64,000 bases of DNA from JAHIQC01 sp964565645 (GCA_964565645.1 CAZMFQ010000007.1:1-64000), one strand, 5' to 3'. Shown: positions 45,006 through 54,576, numbered from the stretch's first letter. Notes: generated by a model not told the origin, from the sequence alone. Program-made: numbers and translations.

Positions 45006-46271
45006 TTGAGTTTCGACAACCTGGGTCTCGACGACCGCCTCTTGTCGGCGGTCGCCTCAATGGGCTACACCCAGCCCACCCCCATCCAGCGCGATGCCAT
45101 CCCCGTGGTGCTCGAAGGCCGCGATGTGGTCGGATGCGCGCAGACCGGCACCGGCAAGACCGCCGCGTTCGTCCTCCCGATGCTGCAGCGCGTCTCCGCC
45201 AAACCCGGCGGCATCAAGGCGCTGATCGTCACCCCGACGCGCGAACTCGCCATCCAGATCGACGAGGTGGCACGCGCGGCTGCCAAGGTCACGCGCCACC
45301 GGACCGCCGTCGTCTACGGCGGCGTCGGCTATGACCCGCAGAAGCGTGCGCTCCGCCGAGGAGTCGACATCCTGATAGCCACGCCCGGTCGCCTGCTCGA
45401 CCTCGTGGGCCGTGGCGACGCGGACCTCTCGCGCGTCAAGATCCTCGTCCTGGACGAGGCCGACCGCATGCTCGACATGGGTTTCGCCCCCGACGTGAAG
45501 CGCATCATGGCCCTGATGCCCGAGAAGCGCCAGAACCTTCTGTTCTCGGCGACCATGCCTCCTGAGATCCTCAAGCTCATCGAATCGACGCTCGATTCGC
45601 CGGTCAAGGTCTCGGTGGCGCCTGTCACGACGCCCGTCGAGGCCATCGCTCAGTCGGTCTACCCCGTCGGCGGACAGCAGAAGGCCGACCTTCTCACCAA
45701 GATCATCACCGACCACGGACTCGAACGCGTGCTCGTCTTCACCCGAACGAAGCATCGCGCCGACCGCATCGCCCGCGTGCTGGACCGTAGCGGGATCCGC
45801 AGCGCCGCGATCCATGGCAACCGCTCGCAGGCGCAGCGCCAGAAGGCGCTCGACGGCTTCAAGCGCGGTCACTCGCGCGTTCTCGTCGCGACCGATATCG
45901 TCGCCCGGGGCATCGACGTCGACGGCATCACGCACGTGATCAACTTCGACGTTCCCGGTACGCCCGAGGACTACGTCCACCGGATCGGCCGCACGGCTCG
46001 CGCCGGAAAGAGCGGTACCGCCTTCACCCTCCTCGCACCTGAAGAGCACGAGGGCCTGCGTGACATCGAGTACACGATCGGTTCGGTCCTGGACTGCACC
46101 GATCACCCGCACTTCGATTACAGCCACGCCCGTATCGTGCCCGACTCTGAACGCTCGGCGGAGAAGCCGAAGCGTGGCGGGAACGGCGGCAGCGCAAGCG
46201 GCAAGCCGAACACCGGTCGGAACCGCAGCCGCGGACGCGGGCGCGGTCCGCGCGGTGGCGGGCGATCGTAG
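45006..46271 (+). CDS. DEAD-box ATP-dependent RNA helicase
   Basis: 421 residues from a TTG at 45006, with AAAGGAG 7 bases before; this start gives MSFDNLGLDDRLLSAV, the standard family beginning. The motifs are, in order: Q motif (GYTQPTPIQ), Walker A AQTGTGKT, PTRELA, TPGRLLD, DEAD, SAT, VFTRTK, ATDIVARGIDV and HRIGRTARAG. The C-terminal tail (about 380-421) is Gly/Arg/Lys-rich, typical of RNA-binding tails in RhlE/CshA-like helicases that act in ribosome assembly, RNA decay or cold adaptation. A terminator follows. Confidence 0.96.
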   Translation: MSFDNLGLDDRLLSAVASMGYTQPTPIQRDAIPVVLEGRDVVGCAQTGTGKTAAFVLPMLQRVSAKPGGIKALIVTPTRELAIQIDEVARAAAKVTRHRTAVVYGGVGYDPQKRALRRGVDILIATPGRLLDLVGRGDADLSRVKILVLDEADRMLDMGFAPDVKRIMALMPEKRQNLLFSATMPPEILKLIESTLDSPVKVSVAPVTTPVEAIAQSVYPVGGQQKADLLTKIITDHGLERVLVFTRTKHRADRIARVLDRSGIRSAAIHGNRSQAQRQKALDGFKRGHSRVLVATDIVARGIDVDGITHVINFDVPGTPEDYVHRIGRTARAGKSGTAFTLLAPEEHEGLRDIEYTIGSVLDCTDHPHFDYSHARIVPDSERSAEKPKRGGNGGSASGKPNTGRNRSRGRGRGPRGGGRS

Positions 46272-46300
46272 AACCCGCGTCTTACCCACGCATCAGAACC

Positions 46301-46332
46301 GAACGGCCCGCGATCCATCGCGGGCCGTTCGT
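46301..46332 (+). terminator. terminator after the helicase gene
   Basis: GAACGGCCCGCGAT pairs perfectly with ATCGCGGGCCGTTC around two bases; GTGTTGT follows. It lies 30 bases after the helicase stop. Confidence 0.85.
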
Positions 46333-46436
46333 GTTGTCGGGTTCCGGCGCGGCGCCGCGGACCCGCCGACGCAAAGCGCACACTCGGGCCCAAAGAAGAA
46401 GACCAGGCGCGAGGAGCACCTGGTCCTTATCTGTGA

Positions 46437-46513
46437 TGGTGGGCCCGATTGGATTCGAACCAATGACCTCACGGTTATCAGCCGTGCGCTCTAACCAACT
46501 GAGCTACGGGCCC
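46437..46513 (-). tRNA. tRNA-Ile (anticodon GAT), CCA encoded
   Basis: The minus-strand cloverleaf has acceptor GGGCCCG with CGGGCCC, D arm AGCTCAGTTGGTTAGAGC, anticodon loop CTGATAA (GAT, isoleucine) and T arm GGTTCGAATCC, then A and an encoded CCA. It is a single gene, not in an rRNA operon. Confidence 0.97.
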
Positions 46514-46686
46514 CGGTCGTGCGAAAACGCTTCGATACCTTATCCCACGCTGTTCGAGCACGTCAAGCAAAGCACGGCGGGTGCTCTGCATATGGGCGCA
46601 ACGCCTCCTCGTACACACCTCGAGGGTGTGAGTTCCCGTATCATGGTGGAACCAACCAACTAGAAGAACCGCGAGAGAGCGCCCCC

Positions 46687-47178
46687 ATGATCCACGTCCG
46701 CATAGCTTCGTTGTCCATGGACTCGGTCACGAACCAACCGGTCATCCTTCTGCGTCCGGTCAACGAGCCCGAGGGTGACGGTCGCATCCTTCCCATCTGG
46801 ATCGGCCATCCGGAAGCGACGGCCATCCTGCTCGCGCTTCAGGGGGTCGAACCGCCGCGTCCGATGACTCACGACCTGCTCGCGGGCATCCTCCAGGCCG
46901 TCGACCACGTCGTCGAACGGGTCGAGATCACGCGGCTCGAAGAGGGCACCTTCTTTGCCGCCCTCATCCTGCGTGGCGAAGAGCGCACCATCGCCATCGA
47001 CGCGCGTCCCAGCGACTCGATCGCCATCGCCGTGCGCACCGGCTCCCCGATCTTCGTCGCCGAAGAGGTCTTGGATGAGGCCGCCGTCGCAGAGAGCGAG
47101 CAGGTCGACGAGGAAGAAGAGGTCGAGCGGTTCCGCGAGTTCCTCGACCATGTCGACCCCGAGGACTTCCAGGGCTGA
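46687..47178 (+). CDS. bifunctional nuclease family (DUF151) protein
   Basis: 163 residues. The BFN core spans about 1-125: the beginning MIHVRIASLSMDSVTNQPV, then ILPIWIGHPEATAI, and DARPSDSIAIAVRTGSPIF, the hallmark of the family. The last 35 residues are strongly acidic (EQVDEEEEVERFREF). Members have reported DNase and RNase activity in plants and are conserved but poorly understood in bacteria. A Thermotoga structure is known. The ATG at 46687 follows a GAGAG site. Confidence 0.93.
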   Translation: MIHVRIASLSMDSVTNQPVILLRPVNEPEGDGRILPIWIGHPEATAILLALQGVEPPRPMTHDLLAGILQAVDHVVERVEITRLEEGTFFAALILRGEERTIAIDARPSDSIAIAVRTGSPIFVAEEVLDEAAVAESEQVDEEEEVERFREFLDHVDPEDFQG

Positions 47179-47212
47179 TCGCTTCGTAGGACCCGGACGG
47201 CAATCGCGGGTG

Positions 47213-48409
47213 TCACTCGTAGCGGAGCGCCTCGATGGGATCGAGCCGTGACGCCCTGACCGCAGGATACACGCCGAAGAAGATGCCGACGCCCGCCGAG
47301 AAGAGGAACGCGAGCGCCACAGCCCACGGCGTCACCTGTGTCGGCACGACGACCTTGAGACCTTCGCTGCCCAGCCAGCCGATGCTTATCCCGATCATCC
47401 CGCCCAGCACCGAGAGCACCATGGCCTCGATCACGAACTGCGAGAGGATGTCGTAGGTCTTGGCGCCCACGGCCTTCCTGATCCCGATCTCCCGGGTCCG
47501 TTCGCTCACGCTCACGAGCATGATGTTCATGATCCCGATCCCGCCGACCAACAGCGATATCCCGGCGATGCCCGCGAGCATGACGGTCAGGGTCCCGAGC
47601 AACTGCGAGAGTATCCCCAGGGTCTCCTTCTGGGTGAACACGGAGAACTCCTCGCCGAAACGGGGTTTGAGGGCGCGCTTGATCCGCGCCTGGACCGCGT
47701 CGACCTGTGTCGCGTCCGCGGCCTTGACGATGATCATGCTCACGTCACGGGTGCCGAGGAGCCGCTGGGCCGCGGTCACCGGCATGTATATCTGGTTGTC
47801 CTGGTCTCCGGTCAGCGAGCCGCCTTGTGCCACGAGCGTGCCGATCACCCTGAACCGCTGCCCGTTCACATCCATGAACTTGCCGAGCGGGTCTTGATTG
47901 GGAAAGAGTTCTTTGCGCACCGTCGAACCGATGATCACGACCCGGGACGCTGCCGATACCTCGCTACGGTAGTAGCCCCGGCCGCTCTCATAGTCGGCAC
48001 TGAAGACCTCTCCGGAATACTCGTTGCCGGCTGCGATCGTCGTGCGCCACTCCCGGTTGCCGACCTTGGTCACGGCGGCCGCCTGGATGACCGGCACGAC
48101 CTTGTCCTCGGGCCCGAGCCGTCGCTGCAACAACTCCGCATCATCGAGATTGAACTGCTTAGTGATGGTCGAGCCGGGGCCTCCGCCCCCGCCACCGCCC
48201 TGCTCGAAGTTGCCGGGGAATGCGAAGATGAGGTTGGAGCCCAACCCCTCGATCGACCCGGTGACCTCTCCCTGGACTCCGGTGCCGATGGCCACAAGAA
48301 GAATGACCGCCGCGACCCCGATGATGACGCCGAGCATGGTGAGCAGACTCCTCACCTTGTTCGCGTTGAGGGCCCGTAGTGCGATCCGAAAGCTCTCTCG
48401 AAGGTTCAC
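47213..48409 (-). CDS. MacB-type ABC transporter permease (FtsX/MacB fold)
   Basis: 398 residues. The layout is helix 1 near 20-42 (SLLTMLGVIIGVAAVILLVA), a periplasmic-type MacB_PCD domain (about 45-270), then the FtsX-like domain with three helices (about 280-395) and the conserved turn SERTREIGIRKAVGA. It overlaps the ATPase gene by 4 bases (ATGA). With the upstream ATPase and adaptor genes it forms a tripartite-style exporter. Such systems in Gram-positive bacteria often move peptides or antimicrobials by a mechanotransmission mechanism. Confidence 0.95.
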   Translation of the reverse strand: MNLRESFRIALRALNANKVRSLLTMLGVIIGVAAVILLVAIGTGVQGEVTGSIEGLGSNLIFAFPGNFEQGGGGGGGPGSTITKQFNLDDAELLQRRLGPEDKVVPVIQAAAVTKVGNREWRTTIAAGNEYSGEVFSADYESGRGYYRSEVSAASRVVIIGSTVRKELFPNQDPLGKFMDVNGQRFRVIGTLVAQGGSLTGDQDNQIYMPVTAAQRLLGTRDVSMIIVKAADATQVDAVQARIKRALKPRFGEEFSVFTQKETLGILSQLLGTLTVMLAGIAGISLLVGGIGIMNIMLVSVSERTREIGIRKAVGAKTYDILSQFVIEAMVLSVLGGMIGISIGWLGSEGLKVVVPTQVTPWAVALAFLFSAGVGIFFGVYPAVRASRLDPIEALRYE

Positions 48410-49194
48410 TCGTCGCCCTCCGAGTCGAGGAGGGCGCGACGGTCCTCGGCCATCACCCGATCGGACACGATCTCCTCGGAGACGATCCGCCCGTCCCTGA
48501 GCGACACGATGCGCTGCGCGTGACGGGAGACCGCATCGTCGTGGGTCACAAGGACGACGGTGATGCCGTGCGTGGTGTTGAGGTCCTGGAGGATGCTCAT
48601 GACCTCGATGCCTGACCGGGTGTCGAGGTTGCCCGTCGGCTCATCGGCAAGCACGATGCTCGGTTCGGTCACCAGCGCGCGTGCGATGGCCACACGCTGC
48701 TGCTGGCCGCCGGACAACTGGTTGGGCAGGTGGTTGAGCCGGTCGCCGAGCCCCACCCTCTCCAGCGCGGCTTGCGCCCGGCGCGAGCGCTCGCCTCCCG
48801 AGACTCCGGCGTAGATCAGCGGAAGCTCGACGTTCGCCTGCGCGGTGGTACGCGCCAGCAGGTTGAACGACTGGAAGACGAAGCCGATGCGTCGGTTGCG
48901 GACGGCGGCGAGCTGGTTCGGCTCCATGGCCGAGACCTCTTCGCCCTCGACCGTGACGATGCCTTCGGAGGGCCGATCCAGCAGGCCGATGATATGCATG
49001 AGCGTCGACTTGCCGGAGCCCGAAGGGCCGATGATCGAGAGCATCTCGCCATCACAGACCTGCAGGTCGACGCCCCGAAGCGCGTGCACCTCGATCTCAT
49101 CGAGCACGTAGCACTTGCTCACATCGCGAGCCTCAAGGACCACCCGGCTCGCGGTGCACCCACTCGGCTCCACGTTGGTCTGCGTCTCCGGCAT
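48406..49194 (-). CDS. MacB/LolD-type ABC transporter ATPase
   Basis: 262 residues. Walker A is GPSGSGKSTLMH, the signature LSGGQQQRVAIAR, and Walker B IVLADEPTGNLD. The H-loop lies in VLVTHDDAVSRHA. A short N-terminal extension with Cys13 precedes the nucleotide-binding domain. It lies 4 bases after the adaptor gene and overlaps the permease gene by 4 bases. It hydrolyses ATP to drive the neighbouring permease. Confidence 0.96.
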   Translation of the reverse strand: MPETQTNVEPSGCTASRVVLEARDVSKCYVLDEIEVHALRGVDLQVCDGEMLSIIGPSGSGKSTLMHIIGLLDRPSEGIVTVEGEEVSAMEPNQLAAVRNRRIGFVFQSFNLLARTTAQANVELPLIYAGVSGGERSRRAQAALERVGLGDRLNHLPNQLSGGQQQRVAIARALVTEPSIVLADEPTGNLDTRSGIEVMSILQDLNTTHGITVVLVTHDDAVSRHAQRIVSLRDGRIVSEEIVSDRVMAEDRRALLDSEGDE

Positions 49195-49198
49195 CAGG

Positions 49199-50680
49199 CT
49201 ACTTGGACCGCACCTTCATGCCGTCGACGAGTTCGGTCGGACCGGACAGCGCCACGGTGTCGCCCTCCTCCGCGCCGGAGGTGATCTGCGCCTGAGTCTC
49301 GGTCAGGGTGCCGACCTCGACCTTGGTGCGCTTGAGCACCCCGTCGCGAACCAGGTAGACGTAGGTCTGGCCGCCCTCATCGAACAGGGCCTCCACGGGA
49401 ATCGTCAAAGCGTTCGGCACCCGGTCGATCTCGATCTGGACATCGCCCTTCATGCCGATGAGGATCTGGGACTCCGTCGCTCCGAACTCGAAGTAGACGG
49501 GGAACACCGTGCCCCCCGTGGCCGTCAACGTAGCGGACGACTTGATCTGCGCGACCGTGCTTTCGAACGGGTCCGAAAACGCGTCGAGCGTGATCGAGCC
49601 GGGCATCTCGACATCGATCCGATCGACATCGACCTCGTCGACTTCGGCCATGAAGCTCAGCGCGCCGAGATCGACCACGGTGAACGGCGCGGCCTGCGGG
49701 CCGACCGAGGCCCCGGTGGCCGCCTTGGGAGTCTGGCCGTCGGCCGAGGGCGTTCCGAGTGCATTGAACAGGACGACCCCGTCGCTCGGAGCTGTCAGTG
49801 CCGCCTTGTCCAGGTTGTCCTGCGCCAACGTCAGCGCCTTACGGGCCTGGTCGACCCCTGCCTGTGCTGCTGACCGCTGCGCGGAGAGGCTCGTTCCTTC
49901 CAGCTTGGCCTGACCCGCCCGCGCCTGGAGATAGGCCGCGTACGACTGGTCGACACCGGCCAGGGCCTGTGCCTCCGAGACGGTCGGGTCATACGCCGCG
50001 AGACGGTCCTGAGCGGACTTGGCTTGCAGGTAGCCCGCGTACGCCTGCTCCTTGGCGATCTTGGCGGCGTCCAGGTTCGCCAAGGCGTCGGGCGCGGGCG
50101 AAAGGCTCGCGTCGACAGAGGCCTTCAGCAGGTCATATGCGGTCTTGGCCGAGGAATACGCCGACCATGCCGCGGTCGTCGCCGCGGATGCCGCCGCCTT
50201 CTCCGAGGAACTGGGCGCCTGCCCTCCGACCGCATCACGCGCCGCGAGGGCGGACTGGTATGCGGACCACGCCGCAGCCGTCCCCTGTCGCGTCGCCGAG
50301 AGGTCGGCGCTCGAGGGCTCCTGATCTTCTATGCCGGCCAGTGCCGACTCGGCCTGCGCGAGCGCGGCCTCCGCCTGTGCCACCTGCAGTTCGAGTGGCG
50401 CGGTGTCCATGCGCGCGAGGACAGCGCCCTCGCTCACCGTGTCACCGTCTTTGACCATGACTTCTGCGAGTGTGCCGACGGTCGGCGGGAAGACGTCCGC
50501 ACGCAGCCCGGATTCCACACGTCCCGACGCCGTCACGGTCACCGCGAGATCTTGCTTGGCGACCTTGGCCGTATCGACCTGGAGAGCGACACCGCCCGAT
50601 CCGACAGCGACCGCCGCGACGACTCCTCCCAAGACGACCAGCACGACGACTCCGATGATGATCTTGGCTCTGCGTGACAC
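49199..50680 (-). CDS. MacA/HlyD-type efflux adaptor
   Basis: 493 residues with an N-terminal membrane helix (IIIGVVVLVVLGGVVAAVAV). A lipoyl/barrel-sandwich half (about 50-95) is followed by a long Ala/Gln-rich helical hairpin (about 96-290, with repeated SAYQSALAARDA-like units), the second lipoyl half, a beta-barrel and a membrane-proximal domain. This is the periplasmic adaptor plan of MacA, in a probable Gram-positive organism where it would span the wall rather than a periplasm. It is the first gene of the three-gene export operon. Confidence 0.92.
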   Translation of the reverse strand: MSRRAKIIIGVVVLVVLGGVVAAVAVGSGGVALQVDTAKVAKQDLAVTVTASGRVESGLRADVFPPTVGTLAEVMVKDGDTVSEGAVLARMDTAPLELQVAQAEAALAQAESALAGIEDQEPSSADLSATRQGTAAAWSAYQSALAARDAVGGQAPSSSEKAAASAATTAAWSAYSSAKTAYDLLKASVDASLSPAPDALANLDAAKIAKEQAYAGYLQAKSAQDRLAAYDPTVSEAQALAGVDQSYAAYLQARAGQAKLEGTSLSAQRSAAQAGVDQARKALTLAQDNLDKAALTAPSDGVVLFNALGTPSADGQTPKAATGASVGPQAAPFTVVDLGALSFMAEVDEVDVDRIDVEMPGSITLDAFSDPFESTVAQIKSSATLTATGGTVFPVYFEFGATESQILIGMKGDVQIEIDRVPNALTIPVEALFDEGGQTYVYLVRDGVLKRTKVEVGTLTETQAQITSGAEEGDTVALSGPTELVDGMKVRSK

Positions 50681-50718
50681 GGGTCCTCCAGGTGCTCGGG
50701 TGGTCCTGCTACCGACAG

Positions 50719-51471
50719 TTACTCTACCCCTTCGCGACCACGGGACGACGCGCCGCTATCGAAACGGCGTGCATCGCCCTGCAGCAGCGGCAGGATGTCT
50801 GAGATCGAATCCAAGACGTAGTCGGGATGCTCCGCCAACAGCAGCCCGTGATCGAACGGCCCCCAGAACGCAGCGGCCGCCACTGCGCCACCCGAGACGG
50901 CGGCCGCCATGTCGTGGGGGCTGTCGCCGACGTACATACACTCCTCAAGAGGTACGCCGAGGAGCCGTGCCGCATGCCTCAAGGGATAGGGGTCGGGTTT
51001 GTGGACGGTCACGTCGTCGGCTCCGACAACAAGGTCGACGAACCCGTCCAGCTCGAACAACCGCAGTCCCCGCAACGCCCCGGCGTTCAGCTTGGATGTG
51101 ACGACGCCCACAGGGTAGCCCATCCGCTTCAGTTCGGAGAGCGTCTCGGCGGTGCCGGGGTAACCGGTCACCATCTCGTCGTGGTGAGCGTTGTTGTGCA
51201 CACGATACTCGCGCACCAACTCATCGACATCGTCCGGCGAGATGTCGGCCATCTGCTTCCACAGAGGTGTGCCGATGTCGCGCAGCATGACGTCATCGGG
51301 GACAGCCTCCCCCAACACGGTGCTCGTCGCATAGCGGAACGATGCGAGGATCAGCCCGATCGAGTCGATGAGCGTGCCGTCCAGATCGAACAGGACGGCG
51401 CGGACATGTGAGGCGGGGCCGGACTCGGCTCCGACCCCGCCTCCGGAAGGTGTCAGGCTACTCGTCGTCAC
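50719..51471 (-). CDS. HAD-superfamily hydrolase (phosphoglycolate phosphatase-like)
   Basis: About 250 residues if started at the GTG at 51471, overlapping the end of gyrA by 14 bases. The HAD motifs are clear: FDLDGTLIDS (nucleophile Asp), VVTSKLNAG, VHKPDPYPL and YVGDSPHDM. A helical cap of C1 type is inserted after motif I. No ATG with a ribosome site fits between the gyrA stop and motif I, and the frame extends far into gyrA, so the start is uncertain. The family hydrolyses small phosphate esters such as phosphoglycolate. Confidence 0.85.
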   Translation of the reverse strand: MTTSSLTPSGGGVGAESGPASHVRAVLFDLDGTLIDSIGLILASFRYATSTVLGEAVPDDVMLRDIGTPLWKQMADISPDDVDELVREYRVHNNAHHDEMVTGYPGTAETLSELKRMGYPVGVVTSKLNAGALRGLRLFELDGFVDLVVGADDVTVHKPDPYPLRHAARLLGVPLEECMYVGDSPHDMAAAVSGGAVAAAAFWGPFDHGLLLAEHPDYVLDSISDILPLLQGDARRFDSGASSRGREGVE

Positions 51472-54034
51472 CGACGTCTTCGAACTCCTCGCTGACCAGT
51501 TCCTCGGCGGCCGCTTCCATGTCATTGACCGGAGCTTCCGCGCCGGCCTCTCCCTCGAGCAAAGAGGTCTGTCCTTCAGGCACCGCAGCCGGTCGGACCT
51601 TCTTCTTGCCCGCACTCACTCGGGCGATTGCGCTCACGCAGTCGGTCTTTGCGACGTTCATGACCTTCACGCCCTGTGTGGAGCGACCGAGCTTCGAGAT
51701 GTCGTTGGCCTTGACGCGGATGACCACGCCTTCGTGGCTGATGAGCATCAACTCGTGCTGCGGCTGGACGATCTTCATGCCGGCGAGCGGGCCCTTCTTA
51801 TCGGTCACCTGGATCGTCTTGACCCCCATGCCGCCGCGCTTCTGCTCGGGATACTCGACCACCGGCGTGCGCTTGCCATAGCCGTGCTCGGTGACCACGA
51901 AGAGCTCACTGTCATCCGGCGCGATCTCCATGCCCAAGACCGCTTCGCCCGCCTTGATGTTCATGCCTTTGACACCCATGGTGTCCCGGCCCATCGGGCG
52001 CGCATCAGACTCGTCCCACTTGATGGCCTTCCCTGCGGTCGAGACCATCATGACCTTCTGTCCGGGGGTCACGCGGCGCACTGCGATGAGCTCGTCCTCG
52101 TCGCGGAGGTTGATGGCGATGATGCCGTCGCGCCGCGAACGGTCGTAGGCCTGCATGGCGGTCTTCTTGACCATGCCTTCGCGTGTGGCGAAGAGCAGGT
52201 AGTCCTCGGCGCCGAACTCCTTGGTGGTGATAACGGCCGCGATCTTCTCGTTCTGCTCGAACGGCAGCAGGTTGACCGCCGCGGTGCCGCGGGCATGACG
52301 CGAACCGACCGGGAGTTCGTGGACCTTCAGGCGGTAGACCTTGCCCTTGGTCGAGAAGAACAGCACGTAGTCGTGGGTCGAGCTGATGAACAGGTGCTCG
52401 ACGAAGTCGTTCTCCTTGAGGTTCACCCCGGCGACACCCTTACCGCCGCGCTTCTGCTGGCGGTACGTCGCGACCGGCAGACGCTTGACATAGCCCGCCT
52501 TGGTGATGGTGACGACCATGTCCTCCTCGGCGATGAGGTCCTCGACATCGAGGTCCGCGGCCACGCCGGCGAGTTCGGTGCGGCGCTTGTTCGCGAACTT
52601 GTCGCGAAGGTCCGCCATCTCTTCCTTGATGATCTGCAGGACGAGATTGACGTCGCCCAGAACCTGCTGGTACCACGCGATCTTCTTGCGCAGCTCCTCG
52701 AGCTCCTCCTCGATCTTGTGACGCTCGAGACCGGTGAGCCTGCGGAGCCGCATCTCCAGGATCGCGTCGGTCTGGATCTCGGAGAGTCCGAAGCGTTCGA
52801 TCAGTCGGGCCTTCGCCTCGGCGTCGTCCTGGCTCGCCCGGATGATCTTGATGACTTCGTCGATGTTGTCCAGCGCGATGACGTAACCCTCGAGGATGTG
52901 GGCCCGCTCCTGAGCCTTGCGCAGCTCGTAGCGCGTGCGCCTCGTGATGACGTCCTTCTGGTGCTCGACGTAGTACTTGAGCATCTCGGGGAGCGTCAGG
53001 GTTCGCGGCACTCCGTCGACGAGCGCGAGCATGATCACGCCGAAGCCGGTCTGGAGTTGGGTGTGCTTGTAGAGTTTGTTCAGGACGACCTGAGGGATGC
53101 ACGAGGTCTTGAGCTCGATGACGACCCGCATCCCCTTGCGGTCAGACTCGTCGCGCAGGTCCGAGATCTCCGTGAGCTTCTTCTCCCGCACCAGGTCCGC
53201 GATCTTGGTCACGAGCTTGGACTTGTTCACGGTGTACGGGATCTCGGTGATGATGATGCGGGTGCGCCCGGTCGAGGTCTGCTCGATATGCGCCTTGCCA
53301 CGAACCTTCAACGATCCCCGGCCGGTCGAGAAGTAGTCCGAGATGCCTTCGCGGCCCATGACCATGCCGCCGGTCGGGAAGTCCGGGCCGGGCATAACGG
53401 CCATGAGTTCTTCGACGGTGGCCTCAGGGTTGTCGATGATCATGGTGACGGCGTCGATGGTCTCGCCGAGGTTGTGCGGGGGGATGTTGGTCGCCATACC
53501 GACCGCGATACCGGCGCTTCCGTTGACGAGCAGGTTCGGGAAGCGACTCGGCAGGACGAGCGGCTCCTCGAGCGACTCGTCGTAGTTCGGCCCGAAGTCG
53601 ACGGTCTCCTTGTCCAGATCGCGGAGCAACTCCATCGAGATGCGCTGGAGCCTTGACTCCGTATACCGCATCGCAGCCGCCGAGTCTCCGTCCACTGAGC
53701 CGAAGTTGCCGTGGCCGTCGATGAGCGGCACGCGCATCGAGAAGTCCTGCGCCATTCGGACCATGGTGTCGTACACGGCCGAGTCACCGTGGGGGTGGTA
53801 CTTGCCGATGACCTCTCCGACGGTCCACGCCGACTTCTTGTAGGCGCGACCGGCGGTCAGGCCGGACTCGTTCATGGCGTAGAGGATCCGGCGGTGGACC
53901 GGCTTGAGGCCGTCCCTGACATCAGGAAGCGCGCGCGCCACGATGACCGACATCGAGTACTCGAGGAAGCTGCGCCGCATCTCCTCCTGGATGTCGATCG
54001 GCAGGATCGTCGTGCCTGTGATCTCGTCTGTCAC
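51458..54034 (-). CDS. gyrA: DNA gyrase subunit A
   Basis: 858 residues from a GTG at 54034, which follows GGAG by 8 bases. The breakage-reunion domain has the quinolone region KYHPHGDSAVYDT with Ser85 and Asp89, the sensitive residues (Escherichia coli Ser83, Asp87), and active Tyr124 in AAMRYTES. The C-terminal beta-pinwheel contains the GyrA box QKRGGKG. Together with GyrB it introduces negative supercoils. It directly follows, without a gap, a small membrane protein gene set between gyrB and gyrA. The C-terminus is acidic (LVSEEFEDVGDDE). Confidence 0.98.
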   Translation of the reverse strand: MTDEITGTTILPIDIQEEMRRSFLEYSMSVIVARALPDVRDGLKPVHRRILYAMNESGLTAGRAYKKSAWTVGEVIGKYHPHGDSAVYDTMVRMAQDFSMRVPLIDGHGNFGSVDGDSAAAMRYTESRLQRISMELLRDLDKETVDFGPNYDESLEEPLVLPSRFPNLLVNGSAGIAVGMATNIPPHNLGETIDAVTMIIDNPEATVEELMAVMPGPDFPTGGMVMGREGISDYFSTGRGSLKVRGKAHIEQTSTGRTRIIITEIPYTVNKSKLVTKIADLVREKKLTEISDLRDESDRKGMRVVIELKTSCIPQVVLNKLYKHTQLQTGFGVIMLALVDGVPRTLTLPEMLKYYVEHQKDVITRRTRYELRKAQERAHILEGYVIALDNIDEVIKIIRASQDDAEAKARLIERFGLSEIQTDAILEMRLRRLTGLERHKIEEELEELRKKIAWYQQVLGDVNLVLQIIKEEMADLRDKFANKRRTELAGVAADLDVEDLIAEEDMVVTITKAGYVKRLPVATYRQQKRGGKGVAGVNLKENDFVEHLFISSTHDYVLFFSTKGKVYRLKVHELPVGSRHARGTAAVNLLPFEQNEKIAAVITTKEFGAEDYLLFATREGMVKKTAMQAYDRSRRDGIIAINLRDEDELIAVRRVTPGQKVMMVSTAGKAIKWDESDARPMGRDTMGVKGMNIKAGEAVLGMEIAPDDSELFVVTEHGYGKRTPVVEYPEQKRGGMGVKTIQVTDKKGPLAGMKIVQPQHELMLISHEGVVIRVKANDISKLGRSTQGVKVMNVAKTDCVSAIARVSAGKKKVRPAAVPEGQTSLLEGEAGAEAPVNDMEAAAEELVSEEFEDVGDDE

Positions 54035-54559
54035 TTAAAGGACTCCTCGCTGCTTCAGCGTCCGTACCGTCATCCACACCGCAATCGCGATCATGCCGAT
54101 CCCAAAGCCGACCAGGATCGTCCCTCCAAGCACCCCGATCGGGCCGGAGTCCGCCGTCTTGGACAGCCCCACCGCGCCGATCACGAGCATCATCAGCCCG
54201 AGGGCGCCTATACCGACGGCCACTATCACGCCCAGCTGCCACAACCCCTGCGCAGCGGGCGGCTCCTCGGCGGCGAGGGTCGCCATCATCTCGACCAACG
54301 CCGCGTCGTCGACCTTCGCCGAAGACTCCGCCTCCCGGTCCACCGCGTCTCCGGAGGCGGCGGGTGCCGTGGTCCGCTGCCCGGACTCTGCGGCGGCGGG
54401 CTCGAACGCCTCCTCCGCCGGAGCGTCGACCGGCTCGGGGGCGGTACCGGTGACCGCTTCCTCGGCCTGCTTGGTCTTGGCCAGCTCGTCGAACTGCTCT
54501 CGCTCCCAGGGTGGGGGCTCGAACGCCTTCGGCGCGCGCCTGTCGGGTGAATCCGCCAT
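54035..54559 (-). CDS. two-helix membrane protein between gyrB and gyrA
   Basis: 174 residues. The first 105 are Ala/Pro/Glu-rich and disordered (EPPPWEREQFDELAKTKQAE), and the rest holds two hydrophobic helices (about 107-130 and 142-162, VIVAVGIGALGLMMLVIG and GTILVGFGIGMIAIAVW). The stop TAA directly abuts the gyrA start, and the gene lies 17 bases after gyrB. It is part of the gyrase operon. I do not recognise a family. DUF3566 proteins occupy a similar place in other Actinomycetota, but the sequence does not look like one. Confidence 0.75.
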   Translation of the reverse strand: MADSPDRRAPKAFEPPPWEREQFDELAKTKQAEEAVTGTAPEPVDAPAEEAFEPAAAESGQRTTAPAASGDAVDREAESSAKVDDAALVEMMATLAAEEPPAAQGLWQLGVIVAVGIGALGLMMLVIGAVGLSKTADSGPIGVLGGTILVGFGIGMIAIAVWMTVRTLKQRGVL

Positions 54560-54576
54560 CGTCGTGCCGTACTCCC

